Below are positions 35,207 to 45,164 of a stretch of 64,000 nt of DNA, piece by piece. Under the pieces are notes generated by a model. It saw nothing but the letters and a program-made list of their open reading frames with translations. It did no database searches and was not told the DNA's origin. The translations under genes were made by a program, and so were the position numbers. The stretch's first letter is position 1. The number at the start of each line of letters is the position of its first letter. The stretch covers positions 682,001 through 746,000 of the forward strand of contig NZ_LT907844.1 in assembly GCF_900215505.1 (NCBI RefSeq), read 5' to 3'. This DNA comes from Cohaesibacter sp. ES.047. GTDB taxonomy: Bacteria > Pseudomonadota > Alphaproteobacteria > Rhizobiales > Cohaesibacteraceae.

Positions 35207-36733
35207 CTACATCACCAGAGACGTCGCCGCGATCCGGTAGCTCAGGGCTTCGGCCATTTCTGCCTTGCCCGGCTGGTCCTTGCCCATGAGATCGGCAAGG
35301 GTTCTCGCCACTTTCAAAATCCGATGATAGCCCCGTGCCGAGAGAGCCATGCTTTCAGCCGCCTGCGCCAGCAATCGCCTAGCGTCGCCCTTAGGCTGAC
35401 AGACCTTCTCGATGGTACTTGCGGGGCAATTGGCATTGACCGTATGCGCACCGAGACCAAGGGCCAGATAACGCTCCTTTTGCAACAGACGAGCGTGAAG
35501 CACGCGCATTGCGACTTCGGCCGAGCCTTCCTTTGCAGAGGGCAACATCAGATCCGAAGCCGATACGGCGGGCACTTCGATGCGAATGTCAATGCGATCA
35601 ACGAGCGGACCGGAAATGCGGGCCTGATAGTCCGAAACACACCTGGGGCCTCGTTTGCAACTATAACCGGGTTCCCCTGCCCGGCCGCATCGACAAGGAT
35701 TCATTGCCGCGATCAACTGAAAGCGCGCCGGATAGGTAACCCGGTGGTTGGCGCGCGAGATGACCGCCTCACCGCTTTCCACCGGCTGGCGCAGGCTGTC
35801 GAGCACCTGCGGCGAAAACTCGGGCAATTCATCAAGAAACAGGATGCCATTGTGCGACAGAGCGACCTCGCCGGGCTTGGCCCTCATCCCGCCACCGACC
35901 ATTGCCGCCATGGATGCGGAATGGTGGGGCGCCCGAAAGGGGCGCGCAGCAGAAAGCTCACCTTGTGGCAACAAGCCAGCAATGGAGTGAATCATCGAGA
36001 CATCGAGCAATTCGGTCGGGGTAAGCGGCGGCAAGATCGTTGGCAGGCGGGCAGCGAGCATGCTCTTGCCCGATCCGGGGGGGCCAACCATCAGCATGTT
36101 GTGACCACCGGCGGCGGTGACTTCAAGCGCCCGTTTGGCCATCTCCTGACCCTTGATGTCGCTCATGTCGATGAGCTGATTGGTCTCGTTTCTGATCGAG
36201 GCACGCGGCCGTGAGAGCACCTGACTGCCCTTGAAATGATTGGCCAGTGCGATGAGGCTGTCAGGCGCAAGAATGGTCATGTCCGGATCAGCCCAAGCTG
36301 CTTCGGCACCACAATCGGCGGGACAAATCAGACCGCGGTCATCCGCATTGGCGGCCATGGCGGCAGGCAGCGCTCCCACCACATGAGCAAGCCGGCCATC
36401 CAGTGCCAACTCCCCCAGAACCGTATAGTGATCCAGCGCATCTGGCGGGATCGCGCCAATCGCCGCCATGAGGCCAAGCGCGATGGGAAGATCGAAGTGG
36501 CTGCCTTCCTTGGGCAGGTCAGCCGGAGCGAGATTGACGGTGATGCGCTTGGGCGGCAACGACAGGCCGGACGCCGTCAGGGCGGCGCGTACCCGCTCAC
36601 GGCTCTCGGCCACCGCCTTGTCGGGCAGCCCAACCAGCGTGAAGGCGGGAAGGCCCGGCGCCACCTGCACCTGAACGTCGACGGGTACGGCCGCTATGCC
36701 CTGAAAGGAAACAGTTCTCACATGCGCGACCAT
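35207..36733 (-). CDS. comM: ComM/YifB-family Mg-chelatase-like AAA ATPase
   Basis: ComM is a hexameric branch-migration helicase that promotes integration of DNA during natural transformation. The 508-residue protein has the N-terminal YifB domain (VQVAPGLPAFTLVGLPDKAV near residue 25), Walker A MLMVGPPGSGKSMLAARLP near 222, Walker B GILFLDELPEF near 300, and a cysteine-rich MNPCRCGRAGEPGYSCKRG segment. The C-terminal Mg_chelatase_C domain ends with KVARTLADLMGKD. The ATG at 36733 gives the family-typical MVAHVRTVSFQGI opening. comM is a frequent integration target for islands elsewhere; here it is intact. Confidence 0.95.
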   Translation of the reverse strand: MVAHVRTVSFQGIAAVPVDVQVQVAPGLPAFTLVGLPDKAVAESRERVRAALTASGLSLPPKRITVNLAPADLPKEGSHFDLPIALGLMAAIGAIPPDALDHYTVLGELALDGRLAHVVGALPAAMAANADDRGLICPADCGAEAAWADPDMTILAPDSLIALANHFKGSQVLSRPRASIRNETNQLIDMSDIKGQEMAKRALEVTAAGGHNMLMVGPPGSGKSMLAARLPTILPPLTPTELLDVSMIHSIAGLLPQGELSAARPFRAPHHSASMAAMVGGGMRAKPGEVALSHNGILFLDELPEFSPQVLDSLRQPVESGEAVISRANHRVTYPARFQLIAAMNPCRCGRAGEPGYSCKRGPRCVSDYQARISGPLVDRIDIRIEVPAVSASDLMLPSAKEGSAEVAMRVLHARLLQKERYLALGLGAHTVNANCPASTIEKVCQPKGDARRLLAQAAESMALSARGYHRILKVARTLADLMGKDQPGKAEMAEALSYRIAATSLVM

Positions 36734-36917
36734 GGGCCTCACTCTTTGCTTTGCCATCCGGGTTTTTGCCACCCGAACCATCTCTGGATGTCGGATCCAC
36801 AAAAACAACCTTACGATGCTAACGGTTGCATAGCAAGAACACAAAGAGAACATATTCATGGTCTTGCACAAGCGAATCGCCTAAACTGCCGTGCAATGGA
36901 TCGGCGGGAGGGTGAGC

Positions 36918-37448
36918 ATGATCAATGATGAGGCCATTTGCTGCTGCCTGCACGACAGTCCGATCGGGCCGCTTTTGCTTGGCGCTCGGTCAGGCAAGCT
37001 CACCTTTCTTTATTTTCCCAAAGACGGCAAAGCGCGCGAGATAGAGCCGGGCTGGTCACTTGATCCTGACGGATTCAAGATGGCTCGCCGCCAACTCGAT
37101 GGCTATTTCGCAGGGACGCTTGAGGTCTTTTCCCTGCCCTATCAACTGGAGGGAACGGTTTTTCAGCGCGCGGTCTGGGCTGCTCTTGTCCAAATTCCGT
37201 TTGGCAGCGTCAGGAGCTATGGAGATATCGCCAAAGCCATTGGCCAGCCGGGTGCAGCACGGGCGGTGGGGCTTGCCAACAATGCCAATCCATTGCCGAT
37301 CATCGTGCCGTGTCACCGGGTGATCGGATCGGACGGGTCGCTCGTGGGGTTCGGTGGAGGGCTGGATCTCAAGATGCGGCTTTTGCAGCATGAAGGCATA
37401 GACCCCGGCCAAATCCGAACGCCGGGGCAAATGACGTTTGGATTCTAG
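36918..37448 (+). CDS. ogt: Methylated-DNA-[protein]-cysteine S-methyltransferase
   Basis: A suicide repair protein that removes O6-alkyl groups from guanine. The 176-residue protein has the helix-turn-helix (FGSVRSYGDIAKAIGQPGAA), the active-site IVPCHRVIGSDG with the acceptor cysteine near residue 138, and the asparagine hinge LANNANPLPI. The ATG at 36918 has GGAGGG six bases upstream and is preferred over a GTG at 36891. There is no Ada regulatory domain. It is divergent from comM and convergent with the methyltransferase gene three bases downstream. Confidence 0.95.
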   Translation: MINDEAICCCLHDSPIGPLLLGARSGKLTFLYFPKDGKAREIEPGWSLDPDGFKMARRQLDGYFAGTLEVFSLPYQLEGTVFQRAVWAALVQIPFGSVRSYGDIAKAIGQPGAARAVGLANNANPLPIIVPCHRVIGSDGSLVGFGGGLDLKMRLLQHEGIDPGQIRTPGQMTFGF

Positions 37449-37451
37449 CCG

Positions 37452-37946
37452 CTAAAGCCAGCGCCGGACCTGATGACAATAGTAGCGATAGCTCTCGCCG
37501 AAGGCTGTGATGAGATAGGCTTCCTCGCGCCGGATGACATATCGGTCGAGATAGACGAACATCACGAGGCCCGCGAGCAACATCGGCAGGCTGTCGATAA
37601 AGACCCCAAAGCCAAGGAGAATCGCAACCAGACCCACATACATGGGATTGCGGCTGATCGCGAAAGCGCCAGTGTCGACGAGGTGGCTCGCCGGTTTCGC
37701 AGGATTGGGGGATGTCCCGCTTAGCTTGAAGCCGAAGAATCCCCAAGCCATGATGGCAGTGCCTGCGGCACAGACGAGGATTCCGAGGATCAATCGCATC
37801 CATTCAGGCAAGAAAATGAGCGGCGCGACGCTCTGGAAGAAAAGCCACTCGAGCACCAGAGCCCCAACAAAACAGAGAGCAAAAACAAGGGGCGGAATGG
37901 CGCGAGAAATGCCGGGAGACGGAGGCGTGATCTTTTCCTCTGCCAT
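37452..37946 (-). CDS. Isoprenylcysteine carboxyl methyltransferase-family membrane protein
   Basis: A 164-residue integral membrane protein of the ICMT/PEMT-like family of small membrane methyltransferases. Four hydrophobic segments are visible. The SAM-binding C-terminal half has GAFAISRNPMYVGLVAILLG, DRYVIRREEAYL and FGESYRYYCHQVRRWL, which are diagnostic. The natural substrate in bacteria is unknown. The ATG at 37946 gives the usual length. Confidence 0.88.
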   Translation of the reverse strand: MAEEKITPPSPGISRAIPPLVFALCFVGALVLEWLFFQSVAPLIFLPEWMRLILGILVCAAGTAIMAWGFFGFKLSGTSPNPAKPASHLVDTGAFAISRNPMYVGLVAILLGFGVFIDSLPMLLAGLVMFVYLDRYVIRREEAYLITAFGESYRYYCHQVRRWL

Positions 37947-38099
37947 GGCGAGCCTTTCTGATGCGCAGGGGTTTTTGCTTAGAAAGGATACGGCTAAAGA
38001 CTGACCCTGACAAGCTTGGGGATAGTACGAAGACGAAAAGGGGCCGGTGCGCCAATCGCCCGGCCCCACTATGGTTTCGACATCGAAACAGATCTTAGG

Positions 38100-39062
38100 C
38101 TATGCCATGTTGGCGCGTTTTTCCTCGATGGCATCCCAGACCATGGCGGCAATGTCGATGCCGCTCAGCTTCTGGATCGAGCGGATGCCCGTCGGCGATG
38201 TCACGTTAATTTCTGTGAGGTAGCCACCGATCACGTCAATGCCCACGAGGATGAAGCCCTGTTCTTTCAAAGCCGGTCCGATGCGTTCGCAGATTTCCTT
38301 CTCGCGATCGGTCAGTTCACTTTTGAGAGCCTGCCCGCCACGCACCATGTTTGACCGCAGATCATCGCTTGCGGGTACGCGGTTAACCGCCCCGGCTGCG
38401 ACGCCATCGACCAGCATGATGCGCTTGTCGCCATCCTTGACATCCTTGAGGAATTTCTGTGCCACCCATGGCTCGCGGAAAATATCGCCGAACAGAGCTG
38501 TGAGCGAGCCGAAGTTGTTGTCATCGGGTCCAAGACGGAAAACCGCCGCACCGCCGTGGCCATAAAGCGGCTTCATGACGATATCGCCGTGCTTCTGGCG
38601 AAAGGCGCGCAACTCGGCTTCGGATCGGGTGATCAGGGTCGGCGGCATGAGATCCGGGAATTCGGTGACGAAGATCTTTTCGGGCGCATTGCGCACGCTG
38701 GTCGGATCGTTGACGACCAGAGTTTTGGGGTGGATACGATCAAGCATGTGGGTGGCCGAGATATAGGCCATGTCGAAGGGAGGATCCTGACGCATATGGA
38801 TCACGTCAAAGGTCGACAGGTCGGTGCGCTTGCCCTCACCAAGGGTGAAATGGTTGCCCACTTCATCGCGCACTTCAACGGGTTCGACAAAAGCAAAGAC
38901 CTCGCCGCCCTCCATGGCCATGGTATCGACCGTATAGTGGAAGAGTTGATGGCCGCGTTTTTGCGCCTCAAGCATGAGGGCGAAGGTGGAATCCCCCGCA
39001 ATGTTGATGCCTTCGATATGATCCATCTGGATCGCGACTTTTAAGGGGCGGGATTGCACCAT
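38100..39062 (-). CDS. gshB: Glutathione synthetase
   Basis: GshB joins gamma-glutamylcysteine and glycine with ATP. The 320-residue protein is of bacterial length with an ATP-grasp fold. The N-terminal opening [20 protein letters not shown], the mid segment [12 protein letters not shown], the ATP-binding [18 protein letters not shown] and the C-terminal [20 protein letters not shown] are all conserved. It lies downstream of rsmI and yraN on the same strand, the usual alphaproteobacterial set. Confidence 0.98.
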   Translation of the reverse strand: MVQSRPLKVAIQMDHIEGINIAGDSTFALMLEAQKRGHQLFHYTVDTMAMEGGEVFAFVEPVEVRDEVGNHFTLGEGKRTDLSTFDVIHMRQDPPFDMAYISATHMLDRIHPKTLVVNDPTSVRNAPEKIFVTEFPDLMPPTLITRSEAELRAFRQKHGDIVMKPLYGHGGAAVFRLGPDDNNFGSLTALFGDIFREPWVAQKFLKDVKDGDKRIMLVDGVAAGAVNRVPASDDLRSNMVRGGQALKSELTDREKEICERIGPALKEQGFILVGIDVIGGYLTEINVTSPTGIRSIQKLSGIDIAAMVWDAIEEKRANMA

Positions 39063-39196
39063 GACTTGGCTCCGAACGGATGGGTGAAATGCGGGCGGGG
39101 AGGCTGGCTTGAAGACAGCCGCGCGCAGGTTTTTCTTATATGTCGGCTTTGGTCCGTAATTTCAAGCGCTGGCAACAGGCATTGAAGCCACCGAAC

Positions 39197-39601
39197 CTAC
39201 CAGAGCTCAAATGCTGACTCCAGATGCTGCCAGACGGGCACCGGGCTCTTCCCTCTGGCAAAGGCCATGACATCAAAGCGATACGTTTCGATGTCATCCA
39301 GTGCGTGGTTGGCCAGAAAATGGTTGGCAGCGGCAATGATACGGCCCTGATTGCGCGGCGTGATGGAATGGAGCGCATCGTCAATGCTGGCACGATATTT
39401 CACTTCCAGAAAGACCAGCAGATCTTCCTTCTGGCAAATCAGATCGATTTCGCCCCCTTGCGCCTTGTAGCGCCGCTCGATGATCGCGAACCCCATGGTG
39501 GCCATGATCCAGCCTGCCCAGCGTTCGGCGCGCACACCGCGATCATAGCTGCGGGCCCGCTGTCGCTGTTTGGGATCTTTTGGAGCGCGTTCGCCGACCA
39601 T
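39197..39601 (-). CDS. yraN: YraN (UPF0102) endonuclease-like protein
   Basis: A 134-residue protein with a PD-(D/E)xK-like fold, of uncertain function. The core residues are in YKAQGGEIDLICQKEDLLVF and LEVKYRASID (the D...ExK pattern). The GTG/ATG region at 39601 begins five bases after the rsmI stop; a longer in-frame extension overlaps rsmI and is not used. Constant neighbourhood with rsmI supports the assignment. Confidence 0.9.
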   Translation of the reverse strand: MVGERAPKDPKQRQRARSYDRGVRAERWAGWIMATMGFAIIERRYKAQGGEIDLICQKEDLLVFLEVKYRASIDDALHSITPRNQGRIIAAANHFLANHALDDIETYRFDVMAFARGKSPVPVWQHLESAFELW

Positions 39602-39605
39602 TGGA

Positions 39606-40604
39606 TCAATCACCCTGACTACTCTTCTGGCCGCTCTTCTGGCCGCGTTGGTCTTTGAGGGTTTGGGCGAGCTTGTAAATCTCGTTCTTCTTGGCCCCGA
39701 TCTTTTCGGCGATGTCTGCCGACAACTGCTTGATGTGTTTGCCTTCATTTAGCCCTGCAAGGATCAGCGCCTCTACATCCTCAGCCTCTGCCTGTTTCTT
39801 TTCTGCCGGGCCAAGCAGGATCACCGCTTCCCCCTTGGGGGCGTCAACATCCTGGTAATGTGCGGCGAGATCAGCGAGGGTGCCGCGATGAAAGCTCTCG
39901 AATTTCTTTGTCAGCTCCCGCGCCATGACAGCGTCTCGCTCTCCCCCCAAGGCAGAGGCCATCGCAGGCAGCACATCCTTGAGGCGGCGCGGACTTTCAT
40001 AGAAGACCAGCGTGCCGGGAATGGGCACCAGATCAGCAAGCTTGCGATCGCGCGCTCCGGCTTTTTGCGGCAGAAACCCGGCAAAATGGATCTGATCTGT
40101 CGGCAGGCCGGAGCCGACAAGCGCCGACAGCATGGCCGATGCACCGGGGATTGGCACGATGTCATGCCCAGCAGCCAGCATATCCTCCACCAGCTTGTAG
40201 CCGGGGTCAGACAGCAAGGGCGTTCCCGCGTCCGAGATCAGCGCGACGGCCTTGCCTTCAGAGAGCAGTTGCAACAGATAGGGGCGCTGTCTGTCTGCAT
40301 TGTGCTCGTGATAGGTGACCAATCGGGTTCTGATGTCGAAATGCGTCAGAAGCTTGCGCGAAACGCGCGTATCCTCGCAGGCAATCACATCCGCGGCGGC
40401 AAGGGTTTCGAGCGCGCGGATCGTGATGTCCCTGAGGTTGCCGATAGGGGTCGCAACGACATAGAGCGCAGGCGCCAACCGCGGCGCGGATGCCTTGTTG
40501 CCAAGCAGCACAAAATCACTGCCGCCCTCGCCGTCCCGGGCCTCATTCTCTTGCGCGAGAGCCTCTTGGGTGATGTCCTCTTCGCTCTCTGGATTGCTGC
40601 TCAT
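39606..40604 (-). CDS. rsmI: 16S rRNA 2'-O-ribose C1402 methyltransferase
   Basis: RsmI methylates the 2'-O of C1402 in 16S rRNA, tuning decoding accuracy. The 332-residue protein has the tetrapyrrole-methylase-like fold: LYVVATPIGNLRDITIRALE, ACEDTRVSRKLL, ISDAGTPLLSDPGYKLV and FYESPRRLKDVLPAM. About 45 N-terminal residues, acidic and low complexity, precede the conserved part; the C-terminal domain with KHIKQLSADIAEKIG is also present. The ATG at 40604 is the first reasonable start. It is divergent from the LpoA-like gene. Confidence 0.96.
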   Translation of the reverse strand: MSSNPESEEDITQEALAQENEARDGEGGSDFVLLGNKASAPRLAPALYVVATPIGNLRDITIRALETLAAADVIACEDTRVSRKLLTHFDIRTRLVTYHEHNADRQRPYLLQLLSEGKAVALISDAGTPLLSDPGYKLVEDMLAAGHDIVPIPGASAMLSALVGSGLPTDQIHFAGFLPQKAGARDRKLADLVPIPGTLVFYESPRRLKDVLPAMASALGGERDAVMARELTKKFESFHRGTLADLAAHYQDVDAPKGEAVILLGPAEKKQAEAEDVEALILAGLNEGKHIKQLSADIAEKIGAKKNEIYKLAQTLKDQRGQKSGQKSSQGD

Positions 40605-40961
40605 GTGCCTGCCAATGTTTATGCTTTGCGCCGATTCGGCGGCAGTGGAGGGTGATTCACCATATTCCAGTGGAGATCGAGGCCGGTCTGGCACGCATTG
40701 TGCAGTTTCTTTGCTATACGCGACAAATTCGCCACAGTTCCGCCGAATCGTGGCCTCAACCTGTCGGTCAATCCCAACATGCTTGTTTTGGCAGGTTATT
40801 TCTGACAAATCAAACGAACAAATGTGTGTTGCCTTGCTCCGTTTCACCCAGTCTGCTCGATCAGGTCCCACCTTCTTTGACCCACGGGGCAATTTCGCGG
40901 CTTTGGGACCAACAGCACACCAGACTTCAAACATTCGGTCTGAATCTGGAGGCCAGTTTTG
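40605..40961. other. Intergenic region between rsmI and the LpoA-like gene
   Basis: About 357 bp between two divergent genes. It presumably carries both promoters. I see no RNA gene or clear regulatory repeat in it. Confidence 0.4.
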
Positions 40962-42239
40962 ATGCGAATTCTTCAGCAGTCCCCTGACAAGCAGTCCTTC
41001 CTGCCCGCGAGCCTCAAACGGATAGCGGGTGTCGCACTTGTCGGCGCAACTGCTTTGTTGGCAGCCTGTCAGCCGGTGACCCTGTCCGGTCCCGGCTTTT
41101 CATCCAACAACAATTTCAACAACACGGTGAATGTCGCCGAGCCGACGGGCGAAGTGCTTGGCACGGGCAGCGTTCGCGTGGCCTTGCTCGCCCCGATCGG
41201 GGCCGAAGGCGTGTTCGGGCAGACCGGCACTGCGCTCCGCAACGCCGCAGCTATGGCTTTGCAGGATTACAGTTCTGCTGATCTGCAAGTGATCGTCAAG
41301 GATGTCGGCCGTGGTCCCGGTGCCGCCTCGCAACAGGCCGGACGCGCCTTGCAGGAAGGGGCGCAGCTTGTGATCGGGCCGCTCAGATCGAGCGCCGTCA
41401 AACAGGCCGGACAGGTGCTCAAGCCAGCTGGTGTGCCGATGATCGCCTTCACCACCGATACCGGTGCTGCCGCGCGCGGCGTTTATCTGATCAACTTCAC
41501 GCCCGAGAATGATGTCGAGCGCATCTTGTCTTATGCATCCTCGCGCAACAAGCGCAGCATTGCGGCGATCCTTCCCAGCACGCCTTATGGCAATGTGGTC
41601 GAAGCAGCCTTGCGGCAGTATGCCGCCCATTTCGGGATTCGCATCGTCACCATCGAGAAATACAAATCCGGCAATTCGCCTGATCCGTTTGGCCTGCAGA
41701 CCGCTGCCGAGCAGATCGGTCAGGTCAAGAACCAGATCGACAGTGTGTTCATCCCCGAAGCCGCTGCCGCCGCGCCCGCAGCCCAATTGCTGGCCGGTCA
41801 GGGCATTCGCAGTGGCGACGTGATGTTCCTTGGCTCCAGCCAATGGGACAATCCCTCGACCTTCAAGGAGCCGATGCTGCGCTCTGCTGTCTATCCGGCA
41901 CCGCCACGCTCCTTGCGCAATCTTGACGGTCGGACCATCGGCTTTGATACCTTCGCATCGCGCTATGCGAGCCAGTTCGGACAACAGCCGCCGCGTGTGG
42001 CTTCGCTGGCCTATGATTCGGTCATTCTGGCCGCTGCACTCGTAGCGCAAGCGGGTGAGCGTCGTTTTGCTCACGAAACGCTCACCGATCCGCAAGGCTT
42101 TATCGGCTTTGGCGATGGATATTTCCGCTTCCGTGCCGACGGCACATCCCAGCGCAGTCTGGCTGTAATGGAAATCTCGAAAGGCTCGGCGCGGATCATC
42201 GACGATGCGCCGATGTCGGCAAGCGGCCTTCCTAGATAG
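40962..42239 (+). CDS. LpoA/LppC-like penicillin-binding-protein activator lipoprotein
   Basis: A 425-residue lipoprotein. The signal peptide ends in the lipobox GATALLAACQP, with the lipid-bearing cysteine near residue 35. The rest has the periplasmic-binding-protein type I fold with VRVALLAPIGAEGVFGQTG, QLVIGPLRSSAVKQAGQVLK and IAAILPSTPYGNVVEAALRQ. In the LppC/LpoA family this domain stimulates peptidoglycan synthases at the outer membrane. Gene order opposite rsmI-yraN-gshB is typical. The ATG at 40962 is used; a TTG three bases upstream has slightly better spacing from GGAGG. Confidence 0.88.
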   Translation: MRILQQSPDKQSFLPASLKRIAGVALVGATALLAACQPVTLSGPGFSSNNNFNNTVNVAEPTGEVLGTGSVRVALLAPIGAEGVFGQTGTALRNAAAMALQDYSSADLQVIVKDVGRGPGAASQQAGRALQEGAQLVIGPLRSSAVKQAGQVLKPAGVPMIAFTTDTGAAARGVYLINFTPENDVERILSYASSRNKRSIAAILPSTPYGNVVEAALRQYAAHFGIRIVTIEKYKSGNSPDPFGLQTAAEQIGQVKNQIDSVFIPEAAAAAPAAQLLAGQGIRSGDVMFLGSSQWDNPSTFKEPMLRSAVYPAPPRSLRNLDGRTIGFDTFASRYASQFGQQPPRVASLAYDSVILAAALVAQAGERRFAHETLTDPQGFIGFGDGYFRFRADGTSQRSLAVMEISKGSARIIDDAPMSASGLPR

Positions 42240-42262
42240 GCCACCGAACGCCCATTCCAATG

Positions 42263-42292
42263 AAAAGGGAGCCTTCAAGGCTCCCTTTTTTT
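42263..42292 (+). terminator. Strong rho-independent terminator
   Basis: Stem AAAAGGGAGCCTT pairs with AAGGCTCCCTTTT and is followed by more T residues, 23 bp after the lipoprotein stop. It may also serve hemW from the other strand. Confidence 0.9.
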
Positions 42293-42316
42293 GTTTCAAC
42301 TTTTGCAGAGTGGTGT

Positions 42317-43507
42317 TCAACCCGCCAGTTCAGCCACCAGTGCATTGAGCAGAAGGAAGCCCTTGCGGGTGGCGCGAATGCGCCTTGGTTCGATGCGATC
42401 CAGAAGCCCCTCGGACACAAGATCATCGATGCGCCTATCGCTAATGCTGCGCCCGGCCATGGCGGCATAGCGATCAAGGTTGATCCCCTCTTTCACCCTC
42501 AAGCCCATGATGAGGCATTCATCCCCTTGCTGTTCAAGGGTGAGGATATCCTCATCGAGCGCGCCTGTTCCCCTCTCTTCGACCCGCTTGAGCCAGCTTT
42601 CGGGATGGCGTTCATTGGCAGTCGCAATGCGTCCATTGGGCAGGGTGAGCCGTCCATGCGCCCCTGCGCCAGCGCCGACATAGTCTCCATAACGCCAATA
42701 GGTGAGATTGTGGCGGCTTTCAAAGCCGGGGCGGGCATGGTTGGAAATCTCATAGGCAGGCATACCGTGGCGCTCCAGCGCCTCGTGGGTCATCTCGTAA
42801 AGCGCAACGGACGTGTCCTCGTCCGGCAGCTCGAACTTGCCGTTGCGATAAAGGGCAAAAAAGGGCGTGTCCTGCTCGATGGTCAATTGATAGAGCGAGA
42901 GATGATCAGCGGCCAGCGCCACGGCTTCATTCAGCTCTTTGGCCCAGAGTTCCGGCGTCTGGTGCGGGCGGGCATAAATGAGATCAAAGGACATGCGCGG
43001 GAAGTGCTTTTGCGCCAGAAGGATCGCCGCCTTTGCTTCTTCGGCGCTGTGCAGACGCCCGAGGAATTTCAGTTGGTCATCATAAAGGGACTGAACCCCT
43101 AGCGAGACCCGGTTGACCCCTGCCAGCGCATAGCCCTTGAAGTGGTCCGCTTCAACAGACGTGGGATTGGCCTCAAGGGTGATTTCCGCATCGGGCGCGA
43201 CATCCCAAAGATCGGCAATTTCATCGAGAAGGCTTGCCACGACAGACGGCTGCATCAGGGACGGCGTACCGCCACCGAAGAAGACCGAGGTCACTGGCTG
43301 GGCCACGCCGGCACCCTTGATGCGGGCTGCATAATGGCGCAACTCGGAGATCATTGCGCGGCCGAACTGATCCTGATCGACCGGCTTGTGGCGCACATGG
43401 CTGTTGAAGTCGCAATAGGGGCATTTGGCAAGGCAAAAGGGCCAATGAAGATAAATGCCGAAGCCGGGATTGTCCGGCCCCGGCATGTTTGACTGGCCCT
43501 GTGCCAT
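42317..43507 (-). CDS. hemW: HemW, radical SAM heme chaperone
   Basis: A radical SAM protein formerly called HemN-like; HemW binds heme and is thought to deliver it to target proteins. The 396-residue protein has the cluster motif WPFCLAKCPYCDFNSH (C-x3-C-x2-C) near residue 28, the GGGTPSLM motif near 85, and the C-terminal HemN_C domain with LGLRVKEGINLDRY. The longer cysteine motif of true HemN is absent. The ATG at 43507 lies eight bases after the rdgB stop, so rph-rdgB-hemW form one operon. Confidence 0.95.
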   Translation of the reverse strand: MAQGQSNMPGPDNPGFGIYLHWPFCLAKCPYCDFNSHVRHKPVDQDQFGRAMISELRHYAARIKGAGVAQPVTSVFFGGGTPSLMQPSVVASLLDEIADLWDVAPDAEITLEANPTSVEADHFKGYALAGVNRVSLGVQSLYDDQLKFLGRLHSAEEAKAAILLAQKHFPRMSFDLIYARPHQTPELWAKELNEAVALAADHLSLYQLTIEQDTPFFALYRNGKFELPDEDTSVALYEMTHEALERHGMPAYEISNHARPGFESRHNLTYWRYGDYVGAGAGAHGRLTLPNGRIATANERHPESWLKRVEERGTGALDEDILTLEQQGDECLIMGLRVKEGINLDRYAAMAGRSISDRRIDDLVSEGLLDRIEPRRIRATRKGFLLLNALVAELAG

Positions 43508-43514
43508 TGGCGCC

Positions 43515-44156
43515 TTATCCTTCAAGACAGGCATCCGCAAACAGCTTGAAGGCGCGGGAGCGGTGGCTGAGACCATCCTTGCCGCCCGGCTTCCAGCCGT
43601 GTTTTTGATCGGAGGTCATTTCACCAAAGGTGATGTCATGGCCTTCGGGCAGGAACATGGGATCATAGCCAAAGCCCTTGTCTCCGCGTGGCGGCCAGAC
43701 CGCCGTGCCCTTTACTTCGCCGCGGAAAAACTGCGTTTCCCCGTCCGGCCACGCAAGGCAGAGGACGGCAACAAAGTGGCAGGAGCGATCCTCAGGAGCG
43801 GTCGCGCCTTTCTGTTGCAGTTTTTCCTCGACATTGCGCATGGCCATCGCGAAGTCCTTGTCCGGACCGGCCCAGCGAGCCGAATAGATACCCGGATCGC
43901 CATCAAGCGCGTCAACCGCAAAGCCCGAATCATCCGCCAGAGCCGGAAGGCCGGTGGCCTTTGCCGATGCCAGCGCCTTTAGCTCCGCATTGGCTTCAAA
44001 GGTGGTGCCGGTCTCTTCGGGCTCTTCCAGATTGAGCTCGGAGGCGGTTTTGACCCTGAGGCCATAATGGGCCAGAAGCTCGCGAATTTCGCGGATCTTG
44101 CCCTGATTGTGGCTGGCGACAACAAGAGGGGTCTCTGCGGTCAGCTTGTTTGGCAT
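43515..44156 (-). CDS. rdgB: dITP/XTP pyrophosphatase
   Basis: RdgB removes non-canonical purine nucleoside triphosphates (ITP, dITP, XTP) from the pool. The 213-residue protein has [14 protein letters not shown] near the start, [12 protein letters not shown] and [20 protein letters not shown] in the middle, and [12 protein letters not shown] plus the SHRSRA motif near the end. All are family hallmarks. It lies ten bases after rph and before hemW. Confidence 0.98.
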   Translation of the reverse strand: MPNKLTAETPLVVASHNQGKIREIRELLAHYGLRVKTASELNLEEPEETGTTFEANAELKALASAKATGLPALADDSGFAVDALDGDPGIYSARWAGPDKDFAMAMRNVEEKLQQKGATAPEDRSCHFVAVLCLAWPDGETQFFRGEVKGTAVWPPRGDKGFGYDPMFLPEGHDITFGEMTSDQKHGWKPGGKDGLSHRSRAFKLFADACLEG

Positions 44157-44165
44157 GTGAGCTTC

Positions 44166-44891
44166 CTATTTGGCTTCGTCAGGGGCGGTCTGCACTTCGA
44201 GCAATTCGCCAATGCCCTTTTTGGCAAGGCGCATCAGCTCCATCAGTTCTTCCTCGGAGAAGGGCTCGCCTTCTGCGGTGCCCTGAATCTCGACGATACC
44301 GCCACTGCCAGTCATAACGAAATTGGCGTCGGTTTCGGCGTCGGAATCTTCCAGGTAGTCAAGATCGAGCACCGGGGTGCCATTGTAGATACCGCAGGAA
44401 ATGGCTGCGACCTGATCTTTCAGAACCTTCTTGTTCGCTTCAATCATGCCGCGGGCGCGCATCCATTCGATGCAATCGTTGAGCGCGACCCATGCGCCGG
44501 TGATGGATGCTGTGCGCGTGCCGCCATCGGCCTGAATGACATCACAGTCAACGGTGATCTGGCGCTCGCCCAAAGCGCCCAGATCGACAACAGCCCGCAA
44601 GGACCGGCCGATGAGACGCTGGATTTCCTGTGTGCGGCCCGACTGTTTGCCTGCCTGCGACTCGCGGCGCATACGGTCGCCAGTGGCGCGGGGCAGCATG
44701 CCATATTCGGCCGTGACCCAGCCCCGATTCTGACCACGCAGCCAGGGCGGGATGCGCTCTTCAAGGCTTGCAATGCAAAGAACATGGGTATCACCAGCCT
44801 TGATCAGACAGGAGCCCTCCGCATGTTTGGAGACATTGCGGGTGATCGTCACCTGGCGCTTCTCATCTGGATTTCGCTTGGATGGGCGCAT
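44166..44891 (-). CDS. rph: Ribonuclease PH
   Basis: RNase PH trims the 3' ends of tRNA precursors phosphorolytically. The 241-residue protein begins [19 protein letters not shown]. It has the conserved [20 protein letters not shown], the [16 protein letters not shown] substrate motif and [14 protein letters not shown]. Length is normal. The ATG at 44891 is chosen for the family opening; in-frame starts further upstream are not conserved. It is divergent from hrcA, as in most alphaproteobacteria. Confidence 0.98.
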   Translation of the reverse strand: MRPSKRNPDEKRQVTITRNVSKHAEGSCLIKAGDTHVLCIASLEERIPPWLRGQNRGWVTAEYGMLPRATGDRMRRESQAGKQSGRTQEIQRLIGRSLRAVVDLGALGERQITVDCDVIQADGGTRTASITGAWVALNDCIEWMRARGMIEANKKVLKDQVAAISCGIYNGTPVLDLDYLEDSDAETDANFVMTGSGGIVEIQGTAEGEPFSEEELMELMRLAKKGIGELLEVQTAPDEAK

Positions 44892-45164
44892 ATGGGTTCT
44901 CCTGCCTTCCATTTTTGACCAACTGGACCATATAGTATTGCGGGGAGCATCGCCGCCTATCGTCGCTGCCGTCCAGTTGGGATGGGCAGAACAGGCATGC
45001 AAGCTCCCGTGTCTGGGCTGTTTTAGAAATGCTTGCAGCTCAAAGCAAGGTGTGGCTTGCGGCATTTGCAGTTTTTGAGGCATAACAGGTTGCTTGACCG
45101 CCAAGCAAGCGGGTTGTTGCCCTCATCAACCCAGTTTGTCATTGCGGCATCGGAAATAGGTGAC

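Noticed and set aside
35207-36733. comM as an island integration site
   Set aside because: comM is often split by genomic islands, but here the gene is complete with all ATPase motifs.
41100-42320. A 406-codon open frame antisense to the LpoA-like lipoprotein gene
   Set aside because: The plus-strand protein has a lipobox and a conserved fold; the antisense frame is a GC-bias shadow.
45000-45120. Repeated CTTGC-rich segment between rph and hrcA as a CIRCE element
   Set aside because: It does not match the CIRCE inverted repeat (TTAGCACTC-N9-GAGTGCTAA).
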